A stretch of 64,000 bases of DNA from Reinekea sp. G2M2-21 (GTDB lineage: Bacteria > Pseudomonadota > Gammaproteobacteria > Pseudomonadales > Natronospirillaceae): assembly GCF_015687175.1 (NCBI RefSeq), contig NZ_JADPQG010000004.1, forward strand, positions 310,001-374,000. The letters run 5' to 3'. A program made the translations under genes and the position numbers. The notes under the pieces were generated by a model. The model did no database searches. It saw only the letters and a program-made list of their open reading frames with translations, and had not been told where the DNA came from. Each line of letters starts with the position of its first letter. Within the stretch, counting starts at the first letter, position 1. Positions 55,039 through 63,698 of the stretch are shown one piece after another.

Positions 55039-56762
55039 AGTGTACCGTCCGATTCAGTTGGGTTTTGTTGGTATTGAAACCGGAATTTCTGTTGCAACAA
55101 AGAATTGCGGTTCGACTGCAATTGATTCAAGACCGCTTCTGCTTCCTGTTCTGCTCGCATCTGTTGTGGGTCTAACCCCTGCTGGGGTTGTCCAGTTTGT
55201 TCATCGGCAGGTTCCGTTGCCGGTGTTTGTTGTTCGGCTTCTTGCGAGGTCTGTTCGTCTTGCGGCGATCCGTTTTGTTGCTCTGTGTCTTGAGCGTCAG
55301 CTTCCGACGCTGCGTCCTGTGGCGAAGACGACGAATCCTGCGGGTTCTGTTGTGAGTTTTGCCCGGATTGCGCCTCGGAGTTCTGGTCGCTGCTCTGTTG
55401 ACCGTTTTCCGTATTGTCGTTTTGTTCTCCGGACTGTTGCTGCGAGCTGTTCTGATTTTGATTGTTCAGATATTCCTCAATTTTGGCTTTGTTCGTTTGC
55501 GCCTGAGGATTGTCGGCGAGCGCGATTGCCTGATCATAGGCCTTAATCGCTTCGCGCAATTTGCCAGCATGGGCCAATGCATTGCCCAGATTATAAAAAT
55601 TGTCTGCATCCTGCTGTTGGGCAAATGCTTCCGCCGCGGCTTCATACTGTTGGCTGTCAAACAGAGCCTGCCCGCGAATGTCGGTACGATCGGTCAATGA
55701 TAACGCCGCCTCTGAATCCTTGCGTTGCAGAGCTTCGTAGGCTTGTTGCTCTGAATTTTTAAACAGGTCAAAGGCGTATGCCGGTTTGGTTGTAAAACCA
55801 AAGCTCAACACCAGAACGGCGATTAGTGACATAGAACGCTGGCGACCAAACATCAGCCACAGTACCAGTACCGGAAACAACAACCAGTAACCAACATCTT
55901 TGTTCCCGGTTTGAGTGCTGTCTTGCGCGTCAAGCCTGTTAAAACGATCAGGATTGGGTTGCGCACCCAGGCTGACCGGACTGAATCCCAGCTTCTGACC
56001 GTTAGCCAGAATCTGTGAACTGTCTGTTTTAACGATCACCATTTCATTGCCGTTCATCAAGTATCCTTGATTGTTTGGCAAGGGGATGGGACTGCCTGCC
56101 GCGGTGCCCAGCGCAACGAGACTGGCTGATTTCACGTCAGGCAAAACATTTTTTAGCGCATCGACTTTGCTGTCTGGAATGTCATCGGTCAGCCACAAAA
56201 TGTGGGGTTTCGGCTCATTGTTGGTGGTCAAGGTTTTCTGCAGTTGAGCAAAAGCCAGCTCTGGTCGATTGCCAAACTCCGGCATGATATAGGGTGTCAG
56301 ACTTTGCAGCTGCAGTTCGATGGTCTGCGCGTCGCTGGTTAAGGGTGTCAGGGTGTGAGCAGACGCGGAATAGGTTATAACGCTGGTTTTATCAAACAGG
56401 CCGCTTTTCGCCCAATCAATGATCATTCGTTTTGCACGGGTAAGCCGGTCGGGCGAGATATCGGTAGCAGCCATGGATAAGCTGTTATCCAGAATGACAT
56501 ACAGGTTGCCCTGGCTGGCCGTTTTTTGTTGGCTGTTGGAAAAGCCAGGTCCACTTAACGCCAGAATAACCAGCAACAACAAACATGGCAGCCACCAACG
56601 CGTGGCAATCCGTGCGGATGTTTTACTGGGGGTAAGGGCAGAGATCAGTGACGGGTCTATTACCTGATGCCATCCGCTGGTGCGTCGATGTCGGAACCAC
56701 CAGACGCTGATCGGTAACCACAACAGTAACAGCCACAGAAATTCTGGTCGCAGCAATATCAT
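55032..56762 (-). CDS. BatB/BatC fusion: VWA-domain membrane protein with TPRs and Gln-rich tail
   Basis: 576 residues from the ATG at 56762 (ATGA overlap with the batA stop; an upstream ATG at 56777 is possible). Two N-terminal membrane segments, then a von Willebrand A domain (about 85-260) with the metal motif Asp-Asn-Ser-Leu-Ser. The Thr normally expected later in the MIDAS site is not evident. A membrane segment follows (about 300-335), then TPRs (about 350-435), a roughly 100-residue Gln/Ser/Asn/Glu tract, and a BatC-like end (Lys-Phe-Arg-Phe-Gln-Tyr-Gln-Gln). No separate batC exists here. Confidence 0.87.
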   Translation of the reverse strand: MILLRPEFLWLLLLWLPISVWWFRHRRTSGWHQVIDPSLISALTPSKTSARIATRWWLPCLLLLVILALSGPGFSNSQQKTASQGNLYVILDNSLSMAATDISPDRLTRAKRMIIDWAKSGLFDKTSVITYSASAHTLTPLTSDAQTIELQLQSLTPYIMPEFGNRPELAFAQLQKTLTTNNEPKPHILWLTDDIPDSKVDALKNVLPDVKSASLVALGTAAGSPIPLPNNQGYLMNGNEMVIVKTDSSQILANGQKLGFSPVSLGAQPNPDRFNRLDAQDSTQTGNKDVGYWLLFPVLVLWLMFGRQRSMSLIAVLVLSFGFTTKPAYAFDLFKNSEQQAYEALQRKDSEAALSLTDRTDIRGQALFDSQQYEAAAEAFAQQQDADNFYNLGNALAHAGKLREAIKAYDQAIALADNPQAQTNKAKIEEYLNNQNQNSSQQQSGEQNDNTENGQQSSDQNSEAQSGQNSQQNPQDSSSSPQDAASEADAQDTEQQNGSPQDEQTSQEAEQQTPATEPADEQTGQPQQGLDPQQMRAEQEAEAVLNQLQSNRNSLLQQKFRFQYQQNPTESDGTLW

Positions 56763-57730
56763 CGTGTTTGGACCCATCGGTTAAACAAAGGAAAAAAGTG
56801 TTGTAGGATCAGCAGTAATAGCGCCATGCTCAACGGTAACCAATAGAGTTCCGTAACAACGCGTTGCTGATCCTGGAATTCTTCACTGGGTTCGAGTTGT
56901 TCAATCAAGTTGAAAACATCGATCAAATCACTGGTGCTGGTGGCGCGGAAATATTGCCCCTGTGTTTGTTCGGCAATGTCTTTTAACGTTGCTTCATCAA
57001 TACCACTGCCGCCAAACCCGAGTCGACCGAAGATTGAGTTGCTGCCATCGCTGCCAAAGCCTATGGTGTAAACCTTGATGCCACTCTGCACAGCGACTTG
57101 GGTTGCCTGTTCAGGGGTCACGGAACCACTGTTATTTTCACCATCCGACAACAGAATTATCACTTTATCCGGGGAGTCCGATTCTCGTAACTGTTTGACC
57201 GCCAGTGCTAAACCATCACCGATGGCAGTGCTGCCTTCGGCCATGCCGGGTCGCAAATCAGCGAGCAATTCTTTAATGGCAAGGGTATCTGGTGTCAGTG
57301 GAGATTGAATCTCCGCAAAGCTGCCGAATACCACCAGACCGATGAAATCATTTTTACGGCTTTCGATAAATTCGCCGACAACAGCCTGCACGGCTTGATA
57401 GCGTTCAATTGCCCGACCATTCCAGGTCATGTCTCGTTCCAACATGCTTTCGGATAAATCCACTGACAAATACAGGCTGCGACCATTGGTTTCATTGTCG
57501 ATAGGGTCACCGATCCATTGCGGGCGAATACACGCCAGTATCAGGCTCAGCCAGATCACGGCGGGCAACCATTGGCTCAAACGACGCGATGGTGGCGTTT
57601 GTGGAATCTGATGCGCCAGGCTCATTAAAAAAGCGTGCTCCAACGCCCCATCGGTGGATGACTTCTTGGCGGTCGGTAACAGCCAATACAGGGGCAGCAG
57701 GGCGAGTAGCCATGGCCACGCAATATTCAT
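56759..57730 (-). CDS. BatA, VWA-domain membrane protein
   Basis: 323 residues from the ATG at 57730, with GGGGG upstream and ATGA overlap with the DUF4381 stop; the longer frame is unconserved. Two N-terminal membrane segments, a VWA domain (about 85-285) with complete MIDAS (Asp-Leu-Ser-Glu-Ser, a Thr in Gly-Ser-Thr-Ala-Ile-Gly, and Ser-Asp-Gly-Glu-Asn-Asn) and a C-terminal membrane segment. Compared with BatB its metal site is intact, so it is the likely metal-dependent binding partner. Confidence 0.88.
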   Translation of the reverse strand: MNIAWPWLLALLPLYWLLPTAKKSSTDGALEHAFLMSLAHQIPQTPPSRRLSQWLPAVIWLSLILACIRPQWIGDPIDNETNGRSLYLSVDLSESMLERDMTWNGRAIERYQAVQAVVGEFIESRKNDFIGLVVFGSFAEIQSPLTPDTLAIKELLADLRPGMAEGSTAIGDGLALAVKQLRESDSPDKVIILLSDGENNSGSVTPEQATQVAVQSGIKVYTIGFGSDGSNSIFGRLGFGGSGIDEATLKDIAEQTQGQYFRATSTSDLIDVFNLIEQLEPSEEFQDQQRVVTELYWLPLSMALLLLILQHFFPLFNRWVQTR

Positions 57731-58191
57731 GCAGCCCCCTTGCGTAACAGTTGTTCTGTCAAGGCGGAGAGTTCGCTTGAATCCACAGGCGTTGTGTTGG
57801 ATTTCTGATAGTGGCTGTTTAACCAATCGGGTATACGACCGGTTAAGCTGGCCACGAAGTTTGCTAGTTCAATATCGGTCATCGCCGCGGATTGCCCCGC
57901 AGCGTGAATACACAACCAACGGATCAGGCGATGACTTTGTTGCTGTTGTTCGTTGACATCGTTTAGTCGCGACAATCGTTTTAGTTCTCGCTTGACCTGC
58001 CGGGACAGACGGGTGCTTCGCCTCCAGTATATCGACGCTCCGATAACCACCAGCGTTGCGAACAGGATAAGCCAGTAGCCGACGGCCAATGGCCACACCG
58101 AAGGCTCCGCTGGCAGAATGTTGGGTTCCAAATTGTTCAACAATTCTGTCAGGGCAGGGTCCATTGTCTGATTCACTGGTACAGCGGCCAT
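57727..58191 (-). CDS. DUF4381 membrane protein of the Bat operon
   Basis: 154 residues. A strong GGAGGGAGGT precedes the ATG. One membrane segment (about 31-55) followed by a basic, helical cytoplasmic region. DUF4381 genes lie almost always between DUF58 and batA in such operons; the function is unknown. It overlaps DUF58 by 19 bases and batA by 4. Confidence 0.85.
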   Translation of the reverse strand: MAAVPVNQTMDPALTELLNNLEPNILPAEPSVWPLAVGYWLILFATLVVIGASIYWRRSTRLSRQVKRELKRLSRLNDVNEQQQQSHRLIRWLCIHAAGQSAAMTDIELANFVASLTGRIPDWLNSHYQKSNTTPVDSSELSALTEQLLRKGAA

Positions 58192-59087
58192 GATTGCACC
58201 TCCCTCCAGTGAAAATTATGGTTGTAATGCTGAATCAATTCGCCCTGATGTTGCCAGCAAAACTGTTTTACCGCCTCGATGTGAGCTTTGAAATAGAGCT
58301 GATATTGTTGCTGTAAAGATGGCTCAGAGGTATGTAGCCAAGCGGTTTGCTGTTGGTTTTTCACCGGTAGCGATCCAACATCCGGCAAACGTTCGTCGAA
58401 ACTGTCCATGGTTTGCAGGCAGGTCACGGTGGCAACGGGTTTCGAGGCAATCGCCTGTTGGTACAAAGGCAGTTGATCGTCGAGGAAATCAGAAATGATC
58501 CATAAATTGGGGTGGCCACTCCAGTGCGGTGCCTCCAGTGCCGGTTCTGCGCTGTGATTGAAATTCTGTGCCAGATAGGCGTGGCTCTCTACAATGAGTT
58601 TGCAGGCCTGTGCTGCGTGTCGGGCGCTGGCGATTTTTATTTGCCGGTGCCAACCCGGTGTTACGTCTATCAGCAAACGAACCGGATGCTTTAGTTGGTG
58701 AAACCGCCATACCAGAAACGCAGCCCAGTGACAGGCAAGAACTGACTTGAAACACACTCGGGTACCAAAGTATTGACGGGCGTTCAATGGCAGCCAAATG
58801 ACGTGTTCGATATGCCGATCTTCCTGCATCACCCGAACGAAAGGCTCCTGTTTTTTCGCGGTTAGCCGCCAATCTATCTGGCGCACATCGTCGCCGGTTT
58901 GATAGTGTTTCATTTCAATGAATTCACGACCCTGACCACGATATTTGGAACGTTGTTCGCCGATTCGACGCGATCGGGATGGTCGCGCATTCAGTTTCTT
59001 CAAATCCAACGCGAGGGTCTGAAGTTTCAATAAATCTTCGACCCTGACCTCGGTGCCTTGTATGACGAAATCCTGCATGGTTATCAA
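58173..59087 (-). CDS. DUF58 protein of the Bat operon
   Basis: 304 residues, soluble. The DUF58 block Arg-x-Tyr-x-x-Gly-Asp-Asp-Val-Arg-Gln-Ile-Asp-Trp-Arg-Leu-Thr-Ala-Lys lies at about 61-80, with a preceding Gly-Gln-Gly-Arg-Glu-Phe. The rest is a VWA-like domain, but the metal-binding Asp-x-Ser-x-Ser is not present. MoxR ATPases and DUF58 proteins form a partner pair (known association). Overlaps moxR by 4 bases. Confidence 0.87.
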   Translation of the reverse strand: MITMQDFVIQGTEVRVEDLLKLQTLALDLKKLNARPSRSRRIGEQRSKYRGQGREFIEMKHYQTGDDVRQIDWRLTAKKQEPFVRVMQEDRHIEHVIWLPLNARQYFGTRVCFKSVLACHWAAFLVWRFHQLKHPVRLLIDVTPGWHRQIKIASARHAAQACKLIVESHAYLAQNFNHSAEPALEAPHWSGHPNLWIISDFLDDQLPLYQQAIASKPVATVTCLQTMDSFDERLPDVGSLPVKNQQQTAWLHTSEPSLQQQYQLYFKAHIEAVKQFCWQHQGELIQHYNHNFHWREVQSWPLYQ

Positions 59088-60040
59088 GCGACCGGAACGG
59101 CGGCCAGTATCGAATCGACCATCGCGTTACCATCGACCCCGTTTGCCTGTGCCGCGAGACTCAACACCAGCCGGTGACCGATAACACGGTGAGCAACACT
59201 TTGGACGTGGGCGGGCGTGACATAGTCCATCCCTTGCAACCAGGCAACCGCGCGAGCACAACGGTCCAATGCAATGGTGGCGCGTGGTGAAGCACCATAG
59301 AGAATGTAGTCTGCCAGGGTGGAATCAAACAGTTGTGGCTGTCGAGTGGCGTGGATCAACTGCACGATATATTGTTCCACTGCGTCACTGACGTGTATGG
59401 CTTCTACGGCATGTCGGGCTTGCAGAATTTCATCGATGCTGATGGATTCATAACCGGGTAGTTCATTGGCCTGTTCTGCGCGAGCCAGACGCAGAATTTT
59501 CAATTCGTTATCCGGGCTTGGGTAATCCAGTGAAACCTTCAGTAAAAATCGATCCAGCTGTGCTTCGGGTAAAGGGTAAGTGCCTTCGTGTTCAACTGGG
59601 TTTTGCGTCGCCATCACCAGAAATGGCTTGGGCAACGGATAGGTTTGCCCACTGGCCGATACTTGACGTTCTGACATGGCTTCAAGCAAGGCGGACTGCA
59701 CTTTCGCGGGAGCGCGGTTGATTTCATCGGCGAGCACTAGGTTGGCGAAAATCGGACCTTGTTGAAACTCGAAACGATGCTCTTCCACTCGGTAAATATC
59801 CGAACCGGTCACGTCGCTGGGCATGAGGTCTGGCGTAAACTGAATTCGTTTGAATGAGGCGTTGAATCCTTCAGAGAGGGCTTTAATTGCAGTGGTTTTG
59901 GCCAATCCCGGAGCGCCTTCAACGAGTAAATGACCGTCGGCCAACAGACCGATAATTAACGATTCAATGAGCTTTTCTTGACCGATAATACGGGCCTGAA
60001 GGGCGGTATTTAATGACTTTATCGCTGCGCTGCTGTCCAT
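59084..60040 (-). CDS. MoxR family AAA+ ATPase
   Basis: 318 residues from the ATG at 60040, with GAG upstream; a GTG at 60052 would add four residues. Walker A Gly-Ala-Pro-Gly-Leu-Ala-Lys-Thr-Thr, Walker B Val-Leu-Ala-Asp-Glu-Ile-Asn-Arg-Ala-Pro, sensor 1 Thr-Gln-Asn-Pro-Val, and the MoxR-specific Gly-Ala-Ser-Pro-Arg-Ala-Thr in the lid. MoxR ATPases act as chaperones that load metals or assemble VWA-protein complexes. First gene of the operon. About 140 bases separate it from the fasciclin gene, with no clear terminator. Confidence 0.92.
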   Translation of the reverse strand: MDSSAAIKSLNTALQARIIGQEKLIESLIIGLLADGHLLVEGAPGLAKTTAIKALSEGFNASFKRIQFTPDLMPSDVTGSDIYRVEEHRFEFQQGPIFANLVLADEINRAPAKVQSALLEAMSERQVSASGQTYPLPKPFLVMATQNPVEHEGTYPLPEAQLDRFLLKVSLDYPSPDNELKILRLARAEQANELPGYESISIDEILQARHAVEAIHVSDAVEQYIVQLIHATRQPQLFDSTLADYILYGASPRATIALDRCARAVAWLQGMDYVTPAHVQSVAHRVIGHRLVLSLAAQANGVDGNAMVDSILAAVPVA

Positions 60041-60194
60041 ATTTCTCAACACGTCTGAATCTGGAAAGGAGTGCGAAAACTAACGACAGTTCATCCCAGC
60101 TTCAAGTGGGTTTACCGGTTTTTTGCGAACGTCTGGTGTTGAAATCAACGATAAAGAATCGCAAGAGCCGTGCGCTCTTGCGAAAAGTAGAGGA

Positions 60195-60683
60195 TTACTT
60201 AGTGATGACAGTATCAATGACGTGAATAACACCGTTGGATGTTTCAATGTCCGTGGCAATCACTTTAGAGCCGTTCACGAAGACTTCGCCACCGCTGACT
60301 TTAATGTTTAGCGTTCGGCCGGTTATGGTAGTTGCCTGATAAATACCCACGACGTCTTCGGCCATAAACTTACCTGCCACGACATGTAGGCCCAACACCT
60401 TGGTCAAGGCTTCCTTATCGGCTACCAGAGCGTTCAACGTCTCTGCTGGAATTTTAGCAAAGGCGTCATCATTTGGCGCAAATACCGTGAAGGGACCGGC
60501 CTCCTTCAATTTATCAACAAGGCCAGCTGCTTGTACTGCGGTGACCAATGTTGTGAAACTTCCGGCACCTACAGCGGTGTCGACGATATCTTTCTGCATG
60601 GAATGCCCGGCAGCTTGTGCGGTGTTAAACGCAATGGCGGCGATAGACAGTAGAGTGGTCGCGATGATTTGTGTCAGTTTCAT
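60195..60683 (-). CDS. Secreted fasciclin-domain protein
   Basis: 162 residues. Signal peptide (to about 24, Ala-Gln-Ala) followed by one FAS1 domain. H1-type block [11 protein letters not shown] is at about 81-91, then Leu-x-x-His-Val-Val, Gly-Arg-Thr-Leu-Asn-Ile-Lys and the terminal Gly-Val-Ile-His-Val-Ile-Asp-Thr-Val. Bacterial FAS1 proteins are adhesion or surface proteins of mostly unknown function. Upstream runs a 400-base gene-free stretch shared with glgP. Confidence 0.9.
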   Translation of the reverse strand: MKLTQIIATTLLSIAAIAFNTAQAAGHSMQKDIVDTAVGAGSFTTLVTAVQAAGLVDKLKEAGPFTVFAPNDDAFAKIPAETLNALVADKEALTKVLGLHVVAGKFMAEDVVGIYQATTITGRTLNIKVSGGEVFVNGSKVIATDIETSNGVIHVIDTVITK

Positions 60684-61085
60684 GTTAAGTTTTTCCTGTT
60701 GTTGTTAAGTGCCCCTTTGTTACGTGAAGGCTGCGCTCAGCGGATTGTCTGAGAAAATTGAACAAGAACCTCAAAATGTTTTAATAATCTGAATTACACC
60801 CTCTTACGTAGGGCGATTTTTAACCAGTTTGGCTATGTACGCAGTGCCTAATCTGTCCAAAGTAAAGGCGAATCAAGCAAGTTATTGATTTGGAACAGTT
60901 TATTTGCCGTTTTGCTCTCTTTTGGACCTTGAGGGTGGAGCTAAGCTGCCTGGTAGTTTTCCTACATTTCATACTTTTCCTTTCAGGCTCGGTCATTATG
61001 ATTCGCCCTCAAGAAATATTTGTTACTTGTGTAAGTCGTCTAGGCTTACAGAGCCAATTTCATACACAAACGGGTGGTATTCACT
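60684..61085. promoter_or_regulatory. Gene-free divergent control region between the fasciclin gene and glgP
   Basis: It holds a HexR-type palindrome (GGTAGTTTTCCTACA, 60952-60966; 13 of 15 identical to the one before gpmI) and a second inverted repeat TGTAAG-N9-CTTACA at 61030-61050, 35 bases before glgP. No convincing -35/-10 pair was found. A 68-codon plus-strand frame at 60890 has no ribosome-binding site and overlaps glgP, so I do not count it as a gene. Confidence 0.5.
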
Positions 61086-63560
61086 ATGCCGAGTAAAAAG
61101 TCAGCGGCCCCTCAGCCGAAATTAACCGTAAAGCAGTTTAAAGAGTCTGTTATCAAGCATTTGCACTCTACTTTAGGCACCTATGAAGAAAAGGCGTCTA
61201 AACAGGCTTGGAACCTTGCCGTCGCTGCTGCTGTTAATGAATTTGTCTATGATGGTGTGAGCCGTACACGGAAGACTCACGCCTCTAAAGATGCACGTGC
61301 GGTGCATTATCTGTCTCTTGAGTTTCTAATGGGTCGTTTGATGTCCAACAACCTGCAGAACCTGGGCTTATACGAAATTGCTGATGAGGCGATGACTGAT
61401 CTGGGCCACAGTCTGACCGATATTCTTGAAGAAGAGCCGGATATGGCGTTGGGTAACGGTGGTTTGGGTCGTTTGGCTGCCTGTTTTATCGATTCTATGG
61501 CCACGTTGAATCTGCCTGCTGTAGGTTACGGTATTCACTATGAGCACGGTTTGTTCCGTCAGGAATTTTTTAATGGTCGCCAGGTTGAACGCCCAGATGA
61601 GTGGCGCGAGTTCGGTTCTGCGTGGGAAATCTGTCGTCCTGAATCGCAACAGACGGTGAAGTTGTACGGTTATGTGGAAACCGTTTATGAAAATGGCGCG
61701 TCGCGGAAGGTTTGGCACCCAGGTCGCACATTGCGGGCTATTCCGTGGGATATTCCAATTGTTGGCTATGGCGGTCAAAACGTAAACGTTTTGCGTTTGT
61801 GGGAATCCCGTGCGGATAAGTTCTTCGATTGGGATGTATTTAACTCAGGTGGTTACGTGGATGCTTATGCGGAGTCTGTGCAGGCAGAAACGGTATCTAA
61901 AGTTCTGTACCCGAACGACGAAACCGAAGCCGGTAAAGAATTGCGTTTGATCCAGCAATACTTCTTCAGTGCAGCTTCTATTGCCGATGTGATGCGCCGC
62001 TACAAAACAGCCCATGGCAGCGATTTGAGCAAGTTTGCCGAACTGAACGCGATGCAGTTGAACGATACTCACCCGGCCGTTGCCATCCCTGAAATGATGC
62101 GTGTATTAGTTGATGAGGAAGGTTTAACCTGGGATCAGGCGTGGAAAATGACCCGCGCGACGTTTGCTTATACCAACCACACGTTGTTGCCGGAAGCGTT
62201 GGAAAAATGGCCTTTGAAATTGATCGAAAAGGTACTGCCACGGCATCTGGAAATTATTTTTGAAATCAATGCTCGGTTCCTGAACGACGAAGTCGAGGCT
62301 AAATGGCCAGGTAACGACGAGATCAAGCGTAAGTTGTCGATTATCGAAGAAGGTGGCGCTCAGATGATCCGTATGGGGCACATGTCCGCCATTGGTTCTC
62401 ACACCGTGAATGGTGTAGCGCAGATTCACTCCGAGTTGGTTAAAACTGACCTATTCCCGGAAATGAATGAGCTGTGGCCAGGTAAGTTTGTCAACGTCAC
62501 CAACGGCATTACGCCACGTCGTTGGATGAAAGCCTGTAACCCTCGTCTGTCTTCGTTGATTGAGCAGCATATCGATGCTGACTGGCCACGTTATCTGGAA
62601 AAACTGGAAGGTCTGAAGCCCTTGGCTGACGATGCGAAATTCCAGAAAGCGTACATGACGGTTAAGAAAGAAAACAAAGAAGACATGGTTAAGATCATTA
62701 AAGATCTGACTGGTGTTGAAGTCAGCGCCGACGCCATCTTTGATGTACAGATTAAACGTTTGCACGAATACAAGCGTCAGCATTTGAATCTGTTGCACAT
62801 CATGGCGTTGTACCGTCGCCTGTTGATTGACCCAAGCTACGATATGCACCCACGTGTATTTATCTTTGGCGCGAAAGCCGCACCAGGCTACAAGCTGGCG
62901 AAGGAAATTATTTTCGCGATCAATAAAGTGGCGGAAAAAATCAATAACGACGCGCGCATCAACGACAAGTTGAAAGTGGTCTTCCTGCCAAATTACCGAG
63001 TGTCTCTGGCAGAAAAATTAATTCCGGCTGCCGATGTTTCTGAGCAGATTTCTTTGGCCGGTAAAGAAGCCTCCGGTACGGGTAACATGAAAATGGCTCT
63101 GAATGGTGCGATCACCATCGGAACCATGGATGGTGCTAACATCGAAATTGCGGAAGAAGCGGGTCGTGAAAACGTGGTTATCTTCGGTATGGAAGTCGAC
63201 GATGTGGTCGCTCTGGAGAAGAAGGGCTATAACCCAGGCGATTTCTACCGCGGCAATGATGAGTTGAAAGCCGTACTGGATTGGCTGGACGGCGATTTCT
63301 TTACGCCGGGCGAACCTGGTTTGTTGAGTGAAGTGAAGCGCAACCTGGTTGAATCTGATCCATTCATGGTGTTGCCAGACTTTGAAGCTTACTCCGAAGC
63401 GCATAAGCGTATCGATGCCTTATATCGAGACGAGAAAGCCTGGGCACGTGCGGCGATCATTAATACCGCGAGTTTGGCTAAGTTTAACTCCGACCGCTCA
63501 ATTGCGGACTATGCAGACTACATTTGGCATATGAAGGGTGTACCTGCTGCGGCAAAATAG
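61086..63560 (+). CDS. glgP: Glycogen/maltodextrin phosphorylase
   Basis: 824 residues from the ATG at 61086; an upstream in-frame GTG at 61074 is less likely. Phosphorylase blocks include Tyr-Leu-Ser-Leu-Glu-Phe-Leu-Met-Gly-Arg, Leu-Gly-Asn-Gly-Gly-Leu-Gly-Arg-Leu-Ala, Asn-Asp-Thr-His-Pro-Ala, and the PLP-lysine block Glu-Ala-Ser-Gly-Thr-Gly-Asn-Met-Lys-Met-Ala-Leu-Asn-Gly. Reaction: phosphorolysis of alpha-1,4-glucan to glucose 1-phosphate. It stands alone with its own terminator; no other glg genes are near. The HexR-type site upstream suggests carbon control. Confidence 0.96.
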   Translation: MPSKKSAAPQPKLTVKQFKESVIKHLHSTLGTYEEKASKQAWNLAVAAAVNEFVYDGVSRTRKTHASKDARAVHYLSLEFLMGRLMSNNLQNLGLYEIADEAMTDLGHSLTDILEEEPDMALGNGGLGRLAACFIDSMATLNLPAVGYGIHYEHGLFRQEFFNGRQVERPDEWREFGSAWEICRPESQQTVKLYGYVETVYENGASRKVWHPGRTLRAIPWDIPIVGYGGQNVNVLRLWESRADKFFDWDVFNSGGYVDAYAESVQAETVSKVLYPNDETEAGKELRLIQQYFFSAASIADVMRRYKTAHGSDLSKFAELNAMQLNDTHPAVAIPEMMRVLVDEEGLTWDQAWKMTRATFAYTNHTLLPEALEKWPLKLIEKVLPRHLEIIFEINARFLNDEVEAKWPGNDEIKRKLSIIEEGGAQMIRMGHMSAIGSHTVNGVAQIHSELVKTDLFPEMNELWPGKFVNVTNGITPRRWMKACNPRLSSLIEQHIDADWPRYLEKLEGLKPLADDAKFQKAYMTVKKENKEDMVKIIKDLTGVEVSADAIFDVQIKRLHEYKRQHLNLLHIMALYRRLLIDPSYDMHPRVFIFGAKAAPGYKLAKEIIFAINKVAEKINNDARINDKLKVVFLPNYRVSLAEKLIPAADVSEQISLAGKEASGTGNMKMALNGAITIGTMDGANIEIAEEAGRENVVIFGMEVDDVVALEKKGYNPGDFYRGNDELKAVLDWLDGDFFTPGEPGLLSEVKRNLVESDPFMVLPDFEAYSEAHKRIDALYRDEKAWARAAIINTASLAKFNSDRSIADYADYIWHMKGVPAAAK

Positions 63561-63579
63561 TGGTAAGAGACTCATAAGA

Positions 63580-63606
63580 TAAGGGTGCCCATTGGCACCC
63601 TTTTTT
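63580..63606 (+). terminator. Rho-independent terminator of glgP
   Basis: AAGGGTGCC pairs with GGCACCCTT around a short CATT-type loop, followed by six T. Starts about 20 bases after the glgP stop. Confidence 0.92.
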
Positions 63607-63698
63607 ATGTCTTAATAGCTCTTAGCGGATCAGAAATAGAACGACTGAGTCTTCTTAAATGGAAGATTTCTGTGTGGGAATCTGGCGCGATCTGTTCC

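Noticed and set aside
54920-55546. 208-residue plus-strand frame over batD/batB
   Set aside because: It arises from the repetitive Gln/Ser-rich tract of batB read backwards; no independent support.
60890-61096. 68-residue hydrophobic frame upstream of glgP
   Set aside because: TTG start without ribosome-binding site, runs into the glgP coding region, and the hydrophobicity comes from T-rich promoter DNA.
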